Shown: positions 8,015 through 17,985, numbered from the stretch's first letter. The stretch: DNA of 64,000 bases from an uncultured bacterium (GCA_937958695.1 CALGNK010000010.1:1-64000), one strand, 5' to 3'. The notes: generated from the sequence alone by a model not told the origin. Program-made: numbers and translations.

Positions 8015-9994
8015 CTATCTAGACTCTTTGATAAAGAATTGTTCTAGATTTAGATAACCAGGTGAAAGAAGCGGATATGCGTATATTGCACTCTTAGGGA
8101 CATTTTTGAAGTTATTTTTCACTACGCAAGGAGCAGGATATCCAGCTATAGTAGGAATAGCAAAGAGATTTTTGGCGCATAATACTAATGCATCCTCACT
8201 TAACTTAGCCCTTTGTTTTTCATCGGTGGTAACTTTTATCTTATCAAAGATAGCTATTAATTTAAGGGCATCGCCTGTGGGTTTCTCAGCGCCCTCTGCC
8301 TTACCACCAGAAGCGTACCAGAGACCCCATAATGGAGCCCAATAGGTAGAACTGGCATTTGGTATAAAGCTACGGGAATATGTTAAGAAATACCTTCCAG
8401 TAGTATAGTCAACCTCATAGGCTGCTATTTGATATTCACTTGCACTAATCCTAGGCCACCAAAGTGCACCACTTACGGTATCTATAGCAGTCTTTATACC
8501 TATTGCGTCCCAATATTTCTGAACTAATTCTGCAACATCCGGATGAATAGGATAAGCCAAATTCACTATTACTGTAAGATTAAGTGGTTTTCCGTCTGGC
8601 CTAATTCTATAGCCAGTCTTATCTCTTTTTAAGCCAAGTTCATCTAGGATTTGATTTGCCTTTGTTGGGTTATACTCGTATAAACTCCTTAGCTCTTTAT
8701 CATCCCAGTAAGCTTCTGGTAATAATTTATATGCAGGATCTCCTAGACCTAGATAGATAAGATTATTTATCTCATCTCTGTTTATAGCTAGAGATAGAGC
8801 AAGTCTAAATTTGTAATTTCTAAATAGCTTCTGCAATACACTATCTCCCTTTAGATTCTGATTTATAAAGAAGGCTGTCCCTGATGCACCTGAAGTCCAT
8901 CTATAAACATCGTAGCCTCCTTTAGCTCTATTCTCCATCAAAAGTGTATAGTTAGGGAATGCTATATTTCTACACTGCATATCGATTTCTCCAGCAACTG
9001 CTTTCATATTTATTAACTCTATATTCTGCACCATATCAAAGGCTATCCTATCTATATATGGTAATTGATTTCCTTCTGTATCTATCTTCCAGTAGTATGG
9101 ATTTCTTTCTGCTATTATCCTTGTAGCGGTAGGTTCTGATCTTAAAACCCAAGGTCTTAGTGATGGTAGTTCCTTGTTAAGATGTGCTGAAGCTTTGTTG
9201 GAGAATAACTGATACCAAAATTGGAATTTAGCTTCTTTTGTCATTTCTTCAAGCTTCTTTGGATCGGTATATTTGGGATGGAATTGTCTTAGATAATGCT
9301 TAGGAAAGTCAAATAGATTAGGACCCGGACCCTCAGGTCCTGCAAGGTAATCTAAAAATAGAGAATGCGGTCTAACAAATCTGAACCTAACTGTATATGT
9401 ATCTACTCTTTCTACTTTACCAGGAGTGCCCTCTACTACAAACCAACTTGGTATTGTAGGCGAAATCTCTTTATTTAAAAGGACATCTTCATACCAAAAC
9501 ATAATATCATCTGCAGTAAAAGGCTGGCCATCGGACCACTTAACACCTTTTCTTAGGTAAAATGTATAGACCCTTCCTCCCTCTGTTACCTTCCAAGAAG
9601 TGCAGAGATTTGGAATTAATGTCTTCCCATCTCTAGCCCACCTTACTAATGGCTCATAACCTAGACGTTGATGTATCATAGTGTCAGCCGGAGATAGTGC
9701 TGCCCTTCTCCAGGTTCCTCCATACTGACCTATCTCTTCAGCTGGTTCTACCACCGCAGGCTCTTCAGGTAGTCTCTTTTCTACTGGTGGAAGTTTTCCC
9801 TGTTTTACCAACTCTGCTAACATTGGAGCTTCATTAAACTTGGCAATCTTTTTCCCTGTAGCCTTCTCGTACTCTTTTATCGTTGTATACTGTCCTAAAG
9901 GATTCTTTTGTTGAGAAAAGACTAAAGAGAAGCTACCTAAGAGTAAAAAAGCACACAAGGTTAAAACTAGTAAACTTTTAAAAATTCCTCTCAT
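8015..9994 (-). CDS. ABC transporter substrate-binding protein, family 5 (second in operon)
   Basis: A roughly 659-residue exported binding protein of the oligopeptide/oligosaccharide family 5. The signal peptide is residues 1-27 (M-R-G-I-F-K then a hydrophobic run ending V-F-S-Q). The mature protein has the family-5 core, with GVKWSDGQPFTADDIMFWYEDV as landmark. The frame is open to 10033, but ATG 9994 has AGGTGGAGGTG at the right distance and gives a clean signal peptide. It is the last gene of the operon, next to two Gfo/Idh oxidoreductases, and is clearly paralogous to the binding protein at 19778 (shared TGKKI-KF-EAPML and GQYGGTWRRA blocks). In related thermophiles such proteins bind sugars rather than peptides. 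Confidence 0.9.
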   Translation of the reverse strand: MRGIFKSLLVLTLCAFLLLGSFSLVFSQQKNPLGQYTTIKEYEKATGKKIAKFNEAPMLAELVKQGKLPPVEKRLPEEPAVVEPAEEIGQYGGTWRRAALSPADTMIHQRLGYEPLVRWARDGKTLIPNLCTSWKVTEGGRVYTFYLRKGVKWSDGQPFTADDIMFWYEDVLLNKEISPTIPSWFVVEGTPGKVERVDTYTVRFRFVRPHSLFLDYLAGPEGPGPNLFDFPKHYLRQFHPKYTDPKKLEEMTKEAKFQFWYQLFSNKASAHLNKELPSLRPWVLRSEPTATRIIAERNPYYWKIDTEGNQLPYIDRIAFDMVQNIELINMKAVAGEIDMQCRNIAFPNYTLLMENRAKGGYDVYRWTSGASGTAFFINQNLKGDSVLQKLFRNYKFRLALSLAINRDEINNLIYLGLGDPAYKLLPEAYWDDKELRSLYEYNPTKANQILDELGLKRDKTGYRIRPDGKPLNLTVIVNLAYPIHPDVAELVQKYWDAIGIKTAIDTVSGALWWPRISASEYQIAAYEVDYTTGRYFLTYSRSFIPNASSTYWAPLWGLWYASGGKAEGAEKPTGDALKLIAIFDKIKVTTDEKQRAKLSEDALVLCAKNLFAIPTIAGYPAPCVVKNNFKNVPKSAIYAYPLLSPGYLNLEQFFIKESR

Positions 9995-10014
9995 TTTAGA
10001 ACACCTCCACCTTT

Positions 10015-11115
10015 TTAGGCACCTATACACCAATTCACATTATTTACTAACTCCATCTTTCCGCTCTTTGCAGAGCGTATCCCTGCATCTAGGATAGCCA
10101 TTGCATCAAGATTTATCGGTATATCTAGAGTAGGGTGCAATGGCTCTCCTGTCTCTAGATGATGCATCACCTCCCTCGCCAAAGTCTCTCTACCCTGAGG
10201 AAGTGTTAGATTTTCAAAGACAGTAGTAGGTTCTTTACTCTTTCTGTCTTTAAAGACCAGCACCTTTCCATAATCGACAACAATAGTCCCAGTTGTTCCA
10301 TAAATTATCGGTCCACTAGGCACACCTGTATTGACTGTACTCCAAGTAGCCTCTAAGATTGCCATGCTAGAAGGAAATCTTACCAGTATAACTGCATTAT
10401 CGTCCGCATCTCCATAGTGGCTAGTGAAATTTGCCTTAATACCAAAGGCAGAAGTTGCAGGTTCGCCTAAGAACCATCTGGCTAAACATGCACCATAACA
10501 GCAGTAGTCTAAAAGTGCTCCTCCCCCTGTCTTCTCCTGATGCCACCACTCTTGACCTTTCTCCCAATCAGTTATCTTCTGTCCATATGCCAAAGGACCC
10601 ATCGAAGCTCCATTTCGCCATTTAATCTGCCATACTGCACCAATCTCATCGGTATCTATAAGTTCCTTTACCTTTCTTATAGCTGGTGACCAGGTTGTAG
10701 GCCAATTAACTACCAACTCTACACCATTATAATAGGCAGAACGGACCATCCTAAGGGCTTCTGAGAGGCTACTTGCCATAGGCTTTTCTGTTATCATCAT
10801 TAATACCTTTTTCTTAGCAATAGCCTCTGCCACTTCGCCATGTCTAGCGTTCTCCGGACAAAAGAGGATAATATCAAAATTTTCCCTCTCTAACATCTCT
10901 CTATAGTCTTCATATGCCTTCATCCCTGTCTTTTCTACTGCGTACTTTAAATTAGCCCTACGAGTCCCTGGTTCTAAAGATATAGATGGAACTTCCGGTA
11001 TAGTATCTGCACAGGCTACCCACTCGATATTTGATAGTTCTAAGAAATAATCGATTAGTGAGGTTATATGCATATGGGCAAAACCTATTACTCCTAATCT
11101 ATAAGTTTTATTCAT
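10015..11115 (-). CDS. Gfo/Idh/MocA-family oxidoreductase
   Basis: A 366-residue NAD(P)-dependent sugar dehydrogenase-like protein. It has an N-terminal Rossmann fold (LGVIGFAHMHI at residues 7-17, lacking the standard GxGxxG), the catalytic-lysine block TEKPMASS near residues 112-119, and the C-terminal alpha/beta domain with GGALLDYCCYG. The family oxidises or reduces sugars and inositols. It is the second of two neighbouring family members and follows the first by 14 nt, suggesting two steps acting on the sugar taken up by the adjacent transporter. The nucleotide-binding loop is unusual; cofactor use is uncertain. Confidence 0.88.
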   Translation of the reverse strand: MNKTYRLGVIGFAHMHITSLIDYFLELSNIEWVACADTIPEVPSISLEPGTRRANLKYAVEKTGMKAYEDYREMLERENFDIILFCPENARHGEVAEAIAKKKVLMMITEKPMASSLSEALRMVRSAYYNGVELVVNWPTTWSPAIRKVKELIDTDEIGAVWQIKWRNGASMGPLAYGQKITDWEKGQEWWHQEKTGGGALLDYCCYGACLARWFLGEPATSAFGIKANFTSHYGDADDNAVILVRFPSSMAILEATWSTVNTGVPSGPIIYGTTGTIVVDYGKVLVFKDRKSKEPTTVFENLTLPQGRETLAREVMHHLETGEPLHPTLDIPINLDAMAILDAGIRSAKSGKMELVNNVNWCIGA

Positions 11116-11129
11116 CCTATAAACCTCCT

Positions 11130-12200
11130 CTAAAAAGTGGTCTCTAAATCTATAGCTCTACCTTCCCTAGCAGACATATATGCCTTTTCCATTATCTCAA
11201 TAACATGAAGTGCATGTTGAGGAGTAAGAACAGGTTCTCGATTCTCTTCTAACGCCTCTATTAAATCTCTTACTCCACAGGACTGTTGAATCTTCTGCCA
11301 GTGGTATATAGGTTCTATCCAACCTCTAATACCTTTTTCTCTTTCATCTAAGAATAGCAACATTGGCTTTTCTGGATCCCGCATAAAGGTTATTGTCCCT
11401 TTTGAACCATAGACTTCCATATATGGAGCCTTTGTAGATTTTACACAGTATGTAGCATCTACAAAGGCAAATTCTGCTTCACCAAAGTCCAATAGCATCA
11501 GAGTATTATCATCTACTAGGGTTTCTATCTCTTTACCATCGAAAGCTCCTGTGCGGACGATACGCTTTTTCTCAGAGATACCTGAGAAACAGCTAACCCT
11601 TTTGGCCGGACCCAAAAGTCCAGTTACCTGATGTAATCCATGAACCCCTAGATCTAAAAGAGGACCTGCATTAGGTTTATAAAACCAACTCGGATCTACA
11701 TCACGAAACTGAAAATACTCCGGTCCACCGTGAGAAACAGAACATCTGATAAATGATACCTTTCCTATAATGCCTTCCTTTATAATTCTTCTAGCTTCCT
11801 GTATATCAGGACGTAACATATGTATGGGAGATGCGCTTATTTTAAGGTTTCTCTTTTTCGCCTCTTCAATAAGAGTCTTCGCCTCTTCTACAGTTGTAGT
11901 AATAGGTTTCTGGGAATATAAATGTTTTCCAGCCTGAAGAGCCTTAAGATTAATTTCAAAATGGGCATCTATGGAAGCTAGATCTAAGAGGATTTCAAAC
12001 TCGCAATCTCTTAATAGTTCATCTATATGCTTATACCATTTAGGTATGCCAAAACGTTCCGCACTTCTTTCTGCCCTTTCAGGTATGATGTCACAGACTG
12101 CAACAATCTCTGCATTAGGCATATTCTTAACTTCAGGTAAATAATTAGAGTTTGCTATAAGTCCACAACCTACAACAGCTATACGCCATTTTTTATTCAT
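11130..12200 (-). CDS. Gfo/Idh/MocA-family oxidoreductase
   Basis: A 356-residue family member with a standard Rossmann motif (AVVGCGLIANSNYLP) and a conserved GPLLDLGVHGLHQVTGLLG dimer domain. The catalytic block reads QKPITTT where most members have EKP, so the lysine is kept but the glutamate is replaced. The open frame reaches GTG 12206, but that codon lies inside the ribosome site; ATG at 12198-12200 is preferred. It follows the OppF-like gene by 11 nt in the transport operon. Likely role: first or second redox step on an imported sugar or sugar acid. Substrate unknown. Confidence 0.88.
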   Translation of the reverse strand: MNKKWRIAVVGCGLIANSNYLPEVKNMPNAEIVAVCDIIPERAERSAERFGIPKWYKHIDELLRDCEFEILLDLASIDAHFEINLKALQAGKHLYSQKPITTTVEEAKTLIEEAKKRNLKISASPIHMLRPDIQEARRIIKEGIIGKVSFIRCSVSHGGPEYFQFRDVDPSWFYKPNAGPLLDLGVHGLHQVTGLLGPAKRVSCFSGISEKKRIVRTGAFDGKEIETLVDDNTLMLLDFGEAEFAFVDATYCVKSTKAPYMEVYGSKGTITFMRDPEKPMLLFLDEREKGIRGWIEPIYHWQKIQQSCGVRDLIEALEENREPVLTPQHALHVIEIMEKAYMSAREGRAIDLETTF

Positions 12201-12211
12201 AAGCACCTCCC

Positions 12212-13189
12212 TTATTCGTAAAGGAAACAGTTAACTTCTTGATTATTAATCCTCTTTACTGAAGGAAAATTCTTTTCACATATGTCCATAGCGAACTGGC
12301 ATCTATTATAGAATGGACAACCACTTACTAGTTCTTTACTAGATAACTTCTGCAATTTTGCTACATCTATCACTACCCTATCCTGCCACCTTTTATTTGG
12401 ATCTGGAACCGGGATAGAGTTTATCAACATCTTAGTATATGGATGTAATGGATTCTTTATTACGTCTTCAGTAGGCCCTCTTTCTAAGATCCTTCCAGAA
12501 TATATGATCATTATCCTATCCGCTATGTAATATGCGGTGTTCAGATCGTGCGTTATATAAAGGGTACTGATACCTAAATCTTTAAAATTCCTAAGATGGT
12601 CTAGAAATATAGCCCTTAAAGATGCATCTAACATAGACACAGGTTCGTCTGCTACTAGTAACTTAGGTTTTATAAGATATATTCTAGAGAGCATAATTCT
12701 TTGTCTCTCTCCACCACTTAACTGATGGGGATATCTGCCTAGAATCTCTCTCGGTCTTAGTCCTACTGCTTCAAGACTCTCATAAATAAGTTTACTAGCT
12801 TCATCGCCAGAAGCAATATTAAATTTTTGGATAGCCATCCATAGAACTCTGTCTACCCTATAAAAGGGATTATAGACCTCATACGGATCTTGAAAGATTA
12901 TCTGTACCTCTCTTATATAATCCTTTTTATTATTCTTAAGCCACTCGGATATGCTTTTCCCTTTATAAAGTATTTCTCCAGAGGTTGGTTCTTCTAAACC
13001 TAGTATAAGCCTACATATTGTGCTTTTCCCACTTCCACTCTCTCCTACCAATGCCAAAACCTCTGGTTCAGAGCTTAGAGAAAAGGAGACATCTTTAAGT
13101 GCTTGAACTACCGCCTTACCTAAAAAACCAAAACCTACCCTTCTAAATATCTTGGAAACATTTTGAAATGTCAGTAGATTTCCGTCCAT
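12212..13189 (-). CDS. ABC transporter ATPase, OppF/DppF-type
   Basis: A 325-residue nucleotide-binding subunit. It shows Walker A GESGSGKST near residue 48, signature LSGGERQRI, Walker B LLVADEPVSMLD and the switch histidine in YITHDL. The C-terminal oligopeptide-transporter extension has the cysteine set C-P-F-Y-N-R-C...C seen in OppD/OppF proteins, which may bind an iron-sulfur cluster. It abuts the OppD-like gene with zero spacing. Together the two ATPases energise the OppB/OppC permease encoded upstream. Confidence 0.93.
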   Translation of the reverse strand: MDGNLLTFQNVSKIFRRVGFGFLGKAVVQALKDVSFSLSSEPEVLALVGESGSGKSTICRLILGLEEPTSGEILYKGKSISEWLKNNKKDYIREVQIIFQDPYEVYNPFYRVDRVLWMAIQKFNIASGDEASKLIYESLEAVGLRPREILGRYPHQLSGGERQRIMLSRIYLIKPKLLVADEPVSMLDASLRAIFLDHLRNFKDLGISTLYITHDLNTAYYIADRIMIIYSGRILERGPTEDVIKNPLHPYTKMLINSIPVPDPNKRWQDRVVIDVAKLQKLSSKELVSGCPFYNRCQFAMDICEKNFPSVKRINNQEVNCFLYE

Positions 13190-14146
13190 CTATTTACCTC
13201 CGTAGAGAAAGCAGGCTACAGAACGACCAGGTTGAACCTCTTCCAATACTGGTTCTTCCTCTTCGCATATCTTCATTCTATATGAACATCTAGGGTGAAA
13301 TCTACAACCGCTAGGCCATTCTAAAGGGCTTGGAGCAAGACCAGGGATGCCTTTTAAGTTTCGCTTCTCTAAAGAAGGCACTGCAGATAAAAGTCCCTTG
13401 GTGTAAGGATGAAGAGGATCAGAAAATATATCGACAGTAGATCCAACTTCTAAGATCTTCCCCGCATACATAATACATATCCTATCACATATCTCAGCAT
13501 GACAAGCCATATCGTGTGCTACCATAACGACTGTAATGCCATACCTATCCCTTAGGTCTCCAAGTGTCTGTAGATTTAATTTCTGCATTACAACATCTAG
13601 ACCAGTTATAGGTTCATCCGCAAATACAATCTTAGGGTTTAGACATAGGCTCATAGCAATGCAGACCCTCTGTCTCATACCGCCGCTTAACTCATGGGGA
13701 TACATATCTAATACGTCAGGTGGCATCCCTACAGAATTAAGAGCAGACAGTGCCAATTCTTTCGCCTCATGATACGACATATCCGCATGAGATAAGATAC
13801 CATCAACCATCTGTTCTTCTATCTTTATAACAGGATTTAGAGAATTCATAGAACCTTGCGGAACATATGATAATTCCTTCCATCTAAGTTTTCTAAATTC
13901 CTCTTCAGGAAGACTTAATAGCTCTATCCCTTTATAGTAGACTTTACCTTCAGGAATATAACATGGAGGTTTATAGATCTTTAAAACTCCTTCTACCAGA
14001 GTAGATTTACCGCAACCAGATTCCCCAGCTATCCCTAAGATCTCGCCTTCAAATACCTTTAAAGATACCCCATCAACCGATTTAGCGTCCCCTAGAATTG
14101 TTTTGAAGTATACCTTTAAATTTTCTACTTCAAGTATAGTATTCAT
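13190..14146 (-). CDS. ABC transporter ATPase, OppD/DppD-type
   Basis: A 318-residue partner ATPase with Walker A GESGCGKSTL, Q-loop VPQGSMNSLNP, signature LSGGMRQRV, Walker B IVFADEPITGLD and switch HD in VAHDMACH. The C-terminal CRFHPRCSYRMKIC motif is typical of OppD. It lies 2 nt after the OppC-like gene, so translation is coupled. It acts at the inner face of the membrane in family-5 uptake. Confidence 0.93.
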   Translation of the reverse strand: MNTILEVENLKVYFKTILGDAKSVDGVSLKVFEGEILGIAGESGCGKSTLVEGVLKIYKPPCYIPEGKVYYKGIELLSLPEEEFRKLRWKELSYVPQGSMNSLNPVIKIEEQMVDGILSHADMSYHEAKELALSALNSVGMPPDVLDMYPHELSGGMRQRVCIAMSLCLNPKIVFADEPITGLDVVMQKLNLQTLGDLRDRYGITVVMVAHDMACHAEICDRICIMYAGKILEVGSTVDIFSDPLHPYTKGLLSAVPSLEKRNLKGIPGLAPSPLEWPSGCRFHPRCSYRMKICEEEEPVLEEVQPGRSVACFLYGGK

Positions 14147-14148
14147 CT

Positions 14149-15015
14149 TTATACTCCTGTAACCTGTCTAAGTCTAGGATTGAATACTTCATCTAGTCCA
14201 ACATTTATAAGATTTAAAGAGACAAATGTAAGTATGAGAAACGTTATAGGGGAGATAACGATTAAGTAATGCCCCTGTGCTAGCGTCCCTGAGTATATGG
14301 CCCAATTTATAAACTGTCCTAAGGAAGGAATATCTCCTGGTCCTAAGCCAACTAATCTTAATGCTGTCTCAGCCATAATCGTTCCGGTTACCGCATAAGA
14401 AAAACCAACAAATATATAGGGTAAAAAGTTAGGTAGTATCTCTTTGAACATAATTTCTAAATCGCTAAAACCGGTAACCCTAGCTAAGTCTATATAAGGT
14501 CTCTCCCTTAGACTTGCTATCTGCGCCTTTATCTGTCTAGATGACCCAGCCCAACTAAAGAAGGCTATTATTGCAGAAAGTAAAAGGAGGTCAACTTTTC
14601 TAACAAAAAGAACTATTATTGCAAGTATAGGCCAAGAAGGAATAATTAATATAGCATTGGCTATAGTAGTTATGAAAGCCTCTATTCTACCCCCCTTGTA
14701 GCCGGCTATCGATGCCAAAACTACTGCAATAAACGTGGCTAAAGCCCCTGCGGTAAAACCAATAAGAAGAGAATATTTAAGTCCTGTTAAAAGTAAAGAT
14801 AGCACATCTCTACCATAAGCCTCTGTTCCAAATGGATGCTCTCGACTTGGTGGAAGAAAAGTATCGAATAGCCCTATCTCAGTAGAAGACCTTCCATTAA
14901 GTCTATAGTAGTTAATAGTGGGTTCTAAAACTGCTAGTACTATTAAAGATAGTAATATAACTACACCTACGGTAAGTTTTGGAGAATATTTGAAAATCAA
15001 TAAGATTCTCTTCAT
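14149..15015 (-). CDS. ABC transporter permease, OppC/DppC-type
   Basis: A 288-residue inner-membrane permease. The N-terminal OppC_N segment with one membrane helix (residues 13-33) precedes the HPFGTEAYGRDVLSLLLTG signature and about five further helices. The ATPase-contact EAA loop (A-R-V-T-G...E-I-L-P-N) is near residues 180-200. The gene is 1 nt from the OppB-like gene. It forms the membrane channel with OppB. Confidence 0.92.
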   Translation of the reverse strand: MKRILLIFKYSPKLTVGVVILLSLIVLAVLEPTINYYRLNGRSSTEIGLFDTFLPPSREHPFGTEAYGRDVLSLLLTGLKYSLLIGFTAGALATFIAVVLASIAGYKGGRIEAFITTIANAILIIPSWPILAIIVLFVRKVDLLLLSAIIAFFSWAGSSRQIKAQIASLRERPYIDLARVTGFSDLEIMFKEILPNFLPYIFVGFSYAVTGTIMAETALRLVGLGPGDIPSLGQFINWAIYSGTLAQGHYLIVISPITFLILTFVSLNLINVGLDEVFNPRLRQVTGV

Positions 15016-15016
15016 C

Positions 15017-16027
15017 TTATCCTCTCCTTATTCTTGGATCAATTAATGGGTATAAGAATTCTATAATGAGATTTGCGGTAAGAACACAAAACATAGTAGT
15101 TATCGTAATACCCATCAAGACATTATAATCCATCTCTCTTATTGCCATCATAAAGAGTCTTCCAATACCAGGATAGTTAAATATCCATTCTATTAGGAAG
15201 AATCCGTTTACAATAAAGCCTAAACTTAGAGCAAGGCCAGTAGTTTGAGGTAATAATGTATTCCTTAATATGTATCTATTTACTAGACGAAAACTTTTTA
15301 GTCCTTTAGCCTCTGCTAATTTTATATAGTCTTCTCCTAAGACGCTTATCACTAATGCCCTTTGAGAGATCATTGTGCCAAAGACATAGACAAAAACTAG
15401 AGAAAGAGAGGGTAAGAATGCATGTTTAATAAGACTAATTATAAAGCGCAAACTAAAACTACGCTGTAACATAGCGGAGTAAGCTCCACCCATAGGGAAT
15501 AGATTCAACCAGAAGGTAAAGACCATAACTAAAATTATAGCCAATAGATAAGTTGGTATCTGAGATATCACCAAACCAGTAGTAAAAATTGTAGAACTTA
15601 TTTTTGATTCTCTGGTCCACCCTATTATAGTTCCTAATATCACCCCCAGAACCCAAGCTATAATTACAGATGTCCCTAAAAGTCCTACTGACCAAGGTAA
15701 TGACTCCAATATAAGTTCTATAGCAGGCTTGGGGAATGCTACAAATGAAGGACCAAAATCTTGGTAAAAGAGAAGTCTCTTTATATAGGAGATATATCTC
15801 TCAAATAAGCCCTTATCAAGTCCAAAGACTTCTTTATATTTTTGTATTACTATTTCAGATGCAGGGGTTGATAGACCGTACCTTTGCTCTAACATTTGGA
15901 TATATCTAGTAACTGGATCTCCTGGCACAAGATTAATAAAGAAGAAGAATGCGCTTAGAGAGATGACGAAAATTAATGCGTAGAGAAGAATTCTATTTAT
16001 AAAATAACTAAAAATCGACTTTTTCAT
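15017..16027 (-). CDS. ABC transporter permease, OppB/DppB-type
   Basis: A 336-residue membrane permease with an N-terminal helix (about 13-31), the OppB PGDPVTRYIQ block after it, and five later helices ending in YPLIDPRIRRG, the usual C-terminus of OppB proteins. The EAA loop (A-E-A-K-G-L) is near residue 240. It follows the binding-protein gene after an 82-nt gap holding a strong stem-loop, which probably lowers permease expression relative to the binding protein. Confidence 0.92.
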   Translation of the reverse strand: MKKSIFSYFINRILLYALIFVISLSAFFFFINLVPGDPVTRYIQMLEQRYGLSTPASEIVIQKYKEVFGLDKGLFERYISYIKRLLFYQDFGPSFVAFPKPAIELILESLPWSVGLLGTSVIIAWVLGVILGTIIGWTRESKISSTIFTTGLVISQIPTYLLAIILVMVFTFWLNLFPMGGAYSAMLQRSFSLRFIISLIKHAFLPSLSLVFVYVFGTMISQRALVISVLGEDYIKLAEAKGLKSFRLVNRYILRNTLLPQTTGLALSLGFIVNGFFLIEWIFNYPGIGRLFMMAIREMDYNVLMGITITTMFCVLTANLIIEFLYPLIDPRIRRG

Positions 16028-16061
16028 CTCTTATCCTTCTCCTAACCTGATAGATTTTAAT

Positions 16062-16102
16062 AGAGCCACCCAGCTTAACCTATAGCTAAACTGGGTGGCT
16101 CT
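16062..16102. terminator. Intra-operon stem-loop behind the binding-protein gene
   Basis: AGAGCCACCCAG (16062-16073) pairs with CTGGGTGGCTCT (16091-16102), a 12-bp stem with a 17-nt loop. It lies between the binding-protein stop and the OppB start. A weak U-containing run follows on the minus strand. It probably acts as a partial terminator or 3'-end stabiliser giving excess binding protein. Confidence 0.7.
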
Positions 16103-16109
16103 TAATAGA

Positions 16110-17831
16110 CTAACTAGCTGGTTTTAGTTTAAAGAGGATAAAGATAAAGCTGGGCCACCATTGATAGGGAACATGATACATGTTACCCTCGGTAGGCCAA
16201 CCTTTCCAATATTTATCAGAAAAGACTTGGACAAACATCTTTTCTACAAGAGGAACAGAAGGTAGCTCTCTAAACCACAGATCCAATCCTCTTCTAGCAT
16301 ATAGAGAATATTTTGAACTATCTGGATCCATAGTAGCAAGAGTCTCTGTAATCTTATCTAATTCTTTAGATTTTAACCTGGACTTCATTCTATCCCCAGT
16401 GGTCTGATACTCTCCAAGTGGCTTTGCATGTCTACTATGATACGTATCTAGGAAAGGATATATGTCATTTGGAAAAGATACTGCTACATCTAGGACGTCA
16501 AAGGCAATATCATAATTTCCTGTATTGACCAGCTCTCCAAACATTCCGGGATCGACTACCTTTATTATGCCTTCTATTCCTATCTTTGCCAATTCATCAG
16601 AAAGATGTTTTGCATGGACATAACCTAAGTCTGGAGCAGGTCTTGTGAGTAGAACTAAGCTTAGAGGTTCACCTTTAGGGGTCCTTCTCTTGCCATCAGG
16701 CCCTTTCTTGAATCCTAGTCTATCTAAGATTGCTTCAGCCCTCTTTGGATCATACTTCAGCATTTCTCCATACTTAGTTTTAATCTCAGGAAATTCCCAC
16801 TTATCAAGTGCTTTCCAGTCTGGCCAGGGCCACATTGTAGGATAGGACTTCTCAGCCATGGGATACGTCTTTGCAAGGAGTTCTCTATTAGCAAGATATT
16901 GTATTGCCCATCTGAAGTCTCTCAAACTTGTTGGATATTTAGCGCAGTTGTAAGTGAATCCTTGAGATACTGCATCCATATAAGGAGCAAGGACCACATT
17001 TTCAGTTCTCTTCTGGGCTGCCTTAATCATCTCCCAAGTAAAGATATGGGGTAAAGGTGCATCTACTCCTCCTCTTATAAAGTCTGCAAGATCAATATCG
17101 GGAGGCGGAGCCATTCTACAGATTACATACTTTGGACCTGGAGAAACTCCAAATACTTTCTTTGCCCAATAATTCTCATCTCTTTCCCAGATAAACAGGT
17201 TTAGGTCTTTGTTATAGCTGTGGAACTTATACGGACCTGTTTCAACCGGAGGCCAGTTAGCATAATCTCTTGGATCTTTTCCTTCCCACTTATGTTTTGC
17301 TACTACTGTAATCCCTCCCCACATCCTCAACTTATGGTGGAATCTGTATTCAGGATTCTTAAACTTTATACTGACAGTATAGTCGTCAACTGCAGTTACA
17401 GATTTTACATTGGCTACATGCACTGTTCCAAGTAAGTCTGGATTCTTCATAAGGGTTTCTATAGTAAACACAATATCATGTGCAGTATAAGGAGTTCCAT
17501 CATTCCATGTTACCCCTTTTCTTACAAACCATCTCAGCTCAAGGCGATCTCTTGAATACTTCCAACCGGTTATTCTCCAGTAGATATTCTCTCCTGTAGC
17601 ATAATTTATATACCAGTCCCACTCATTTGCAACCTGATGCCAGCCAGAACCCCATTGAGTTCCTCTGGGAACAAAAACATTAGCTTTATCAAACACTGTA
17701 TACTTGGTATCTGTCTCATAGACATAAGCCTGATTTCTAGGTACAGGATACTCTTGAGCCATTATTGGCAGAGATATAGTAAGTAATGAAAGAATCAAGC
17801 TAAAGATTAAAAATATTCTCAAAATTTTCAT
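16110..17831 (-). CDS. ABC transporter substrate-binding protein, family 5 (first in operon)
   Basis: A 573-residue exported binding protein. The signal peptide covers residues 1-25 (M-K-I-L-R-I, hydrophobic stretch, then P-I-M-A-Q). The family-5 core includes RKGVTWNDGTPYTAHDIVF and typical dipeptide/oligosaccharide-binding architecture. It starts after GGAGGTG. It is only distantly related to the two other binding proteins in the window. As first gene, cut off from oppB by a stem-loop, it is probably the main receptor for this transporter. Confidence 0.9.
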   Translation of the reverse strand: MKILRIFLIFSLILSLLTISLPIMAQEYPVPRNQAYVYETDTKYTVFDKANVFVPRGTQWGSGWHQVANEWDWYINYATGENIYWRITGWKYSRDRLELRWFVRKGVTWNDGTPYTAHDIVFTIETLMKNPDLLGTVHVANVKSVTAVDDYTVSIKFKNPEYRFHHKLRMWGGITVVAKHKWEGKDPRDYANWPPVETGPYKFHSYNKDLNLFIWERDENYWAKKVFGVSPGPKYVICRMAPPPDIDLADFIRGGVDAPLPHIFTWEMIKAAQKRTENVVLAPYMDAVSQGFTYNCAKYPTSLRDFRWAIQYLANRELLAKTYPMAEKSYPTMWPWPDWKALDKWEFPEIKTKYGEMLKYDPKRAEAILDRLGFKKGPDGKRRTPKGEPLSLVLLTRPAPDLGYVHAKHLSDELAKIGIEGIIKVVDPGMFGELVNTGNYDIAFDVLDVAVSFPNDIYPFLDTYHSRHAKPLGEYQTTGDRMKSRLKSKELDKITETLATMDPDSSKYSLYARRGLDLWFRELPSVPLVEKMFVQVFSDKYWKGWPTEGNMYHVPYQWWPSFIFILFKLKPAS

Positions 17832-17929
17832 ATACTTTTACACCTCCGTTACTAAGTTTTTGACATAAATCATTAAATATAAATACCTTTACAGGTTAAC
17901 TGGACTAGTCTATTTCTTTTATTTTATAA

Positions 17930-17944
17930 TTATTCTTCTCTCAT
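17930..17944 (-). other. Possible four-codon leader ORF
   Basis: ATG-AGA-GAA-GAA-TAA follows the ribosome-site-like AAAGGTGGTGAT on the minus strand, within the leader of the binding-protein operon. It may be a translated mini-ORF that affects leader structure, or chance. Confidence 0.2.
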
Positions 17945-17967
17945 ATATCACCACCTTTCTATAATGG

Positions 17968-17983
17968 TCTTACCATCTTACCA
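17968..17983. repeat. Tandem 8-bp repeats at a predicted transcription start
   Basis: TCTTACCA occurs twice in direct succession (17968-17975 and 17976-17983), just downstream of the leftward -10 box. It overlaps a small dyad TGGT-CTT-ACCA (17965-17975). The placement is that of a repressor operator. Confidence 0.4.
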
Positions 17984-17985
17984 AG

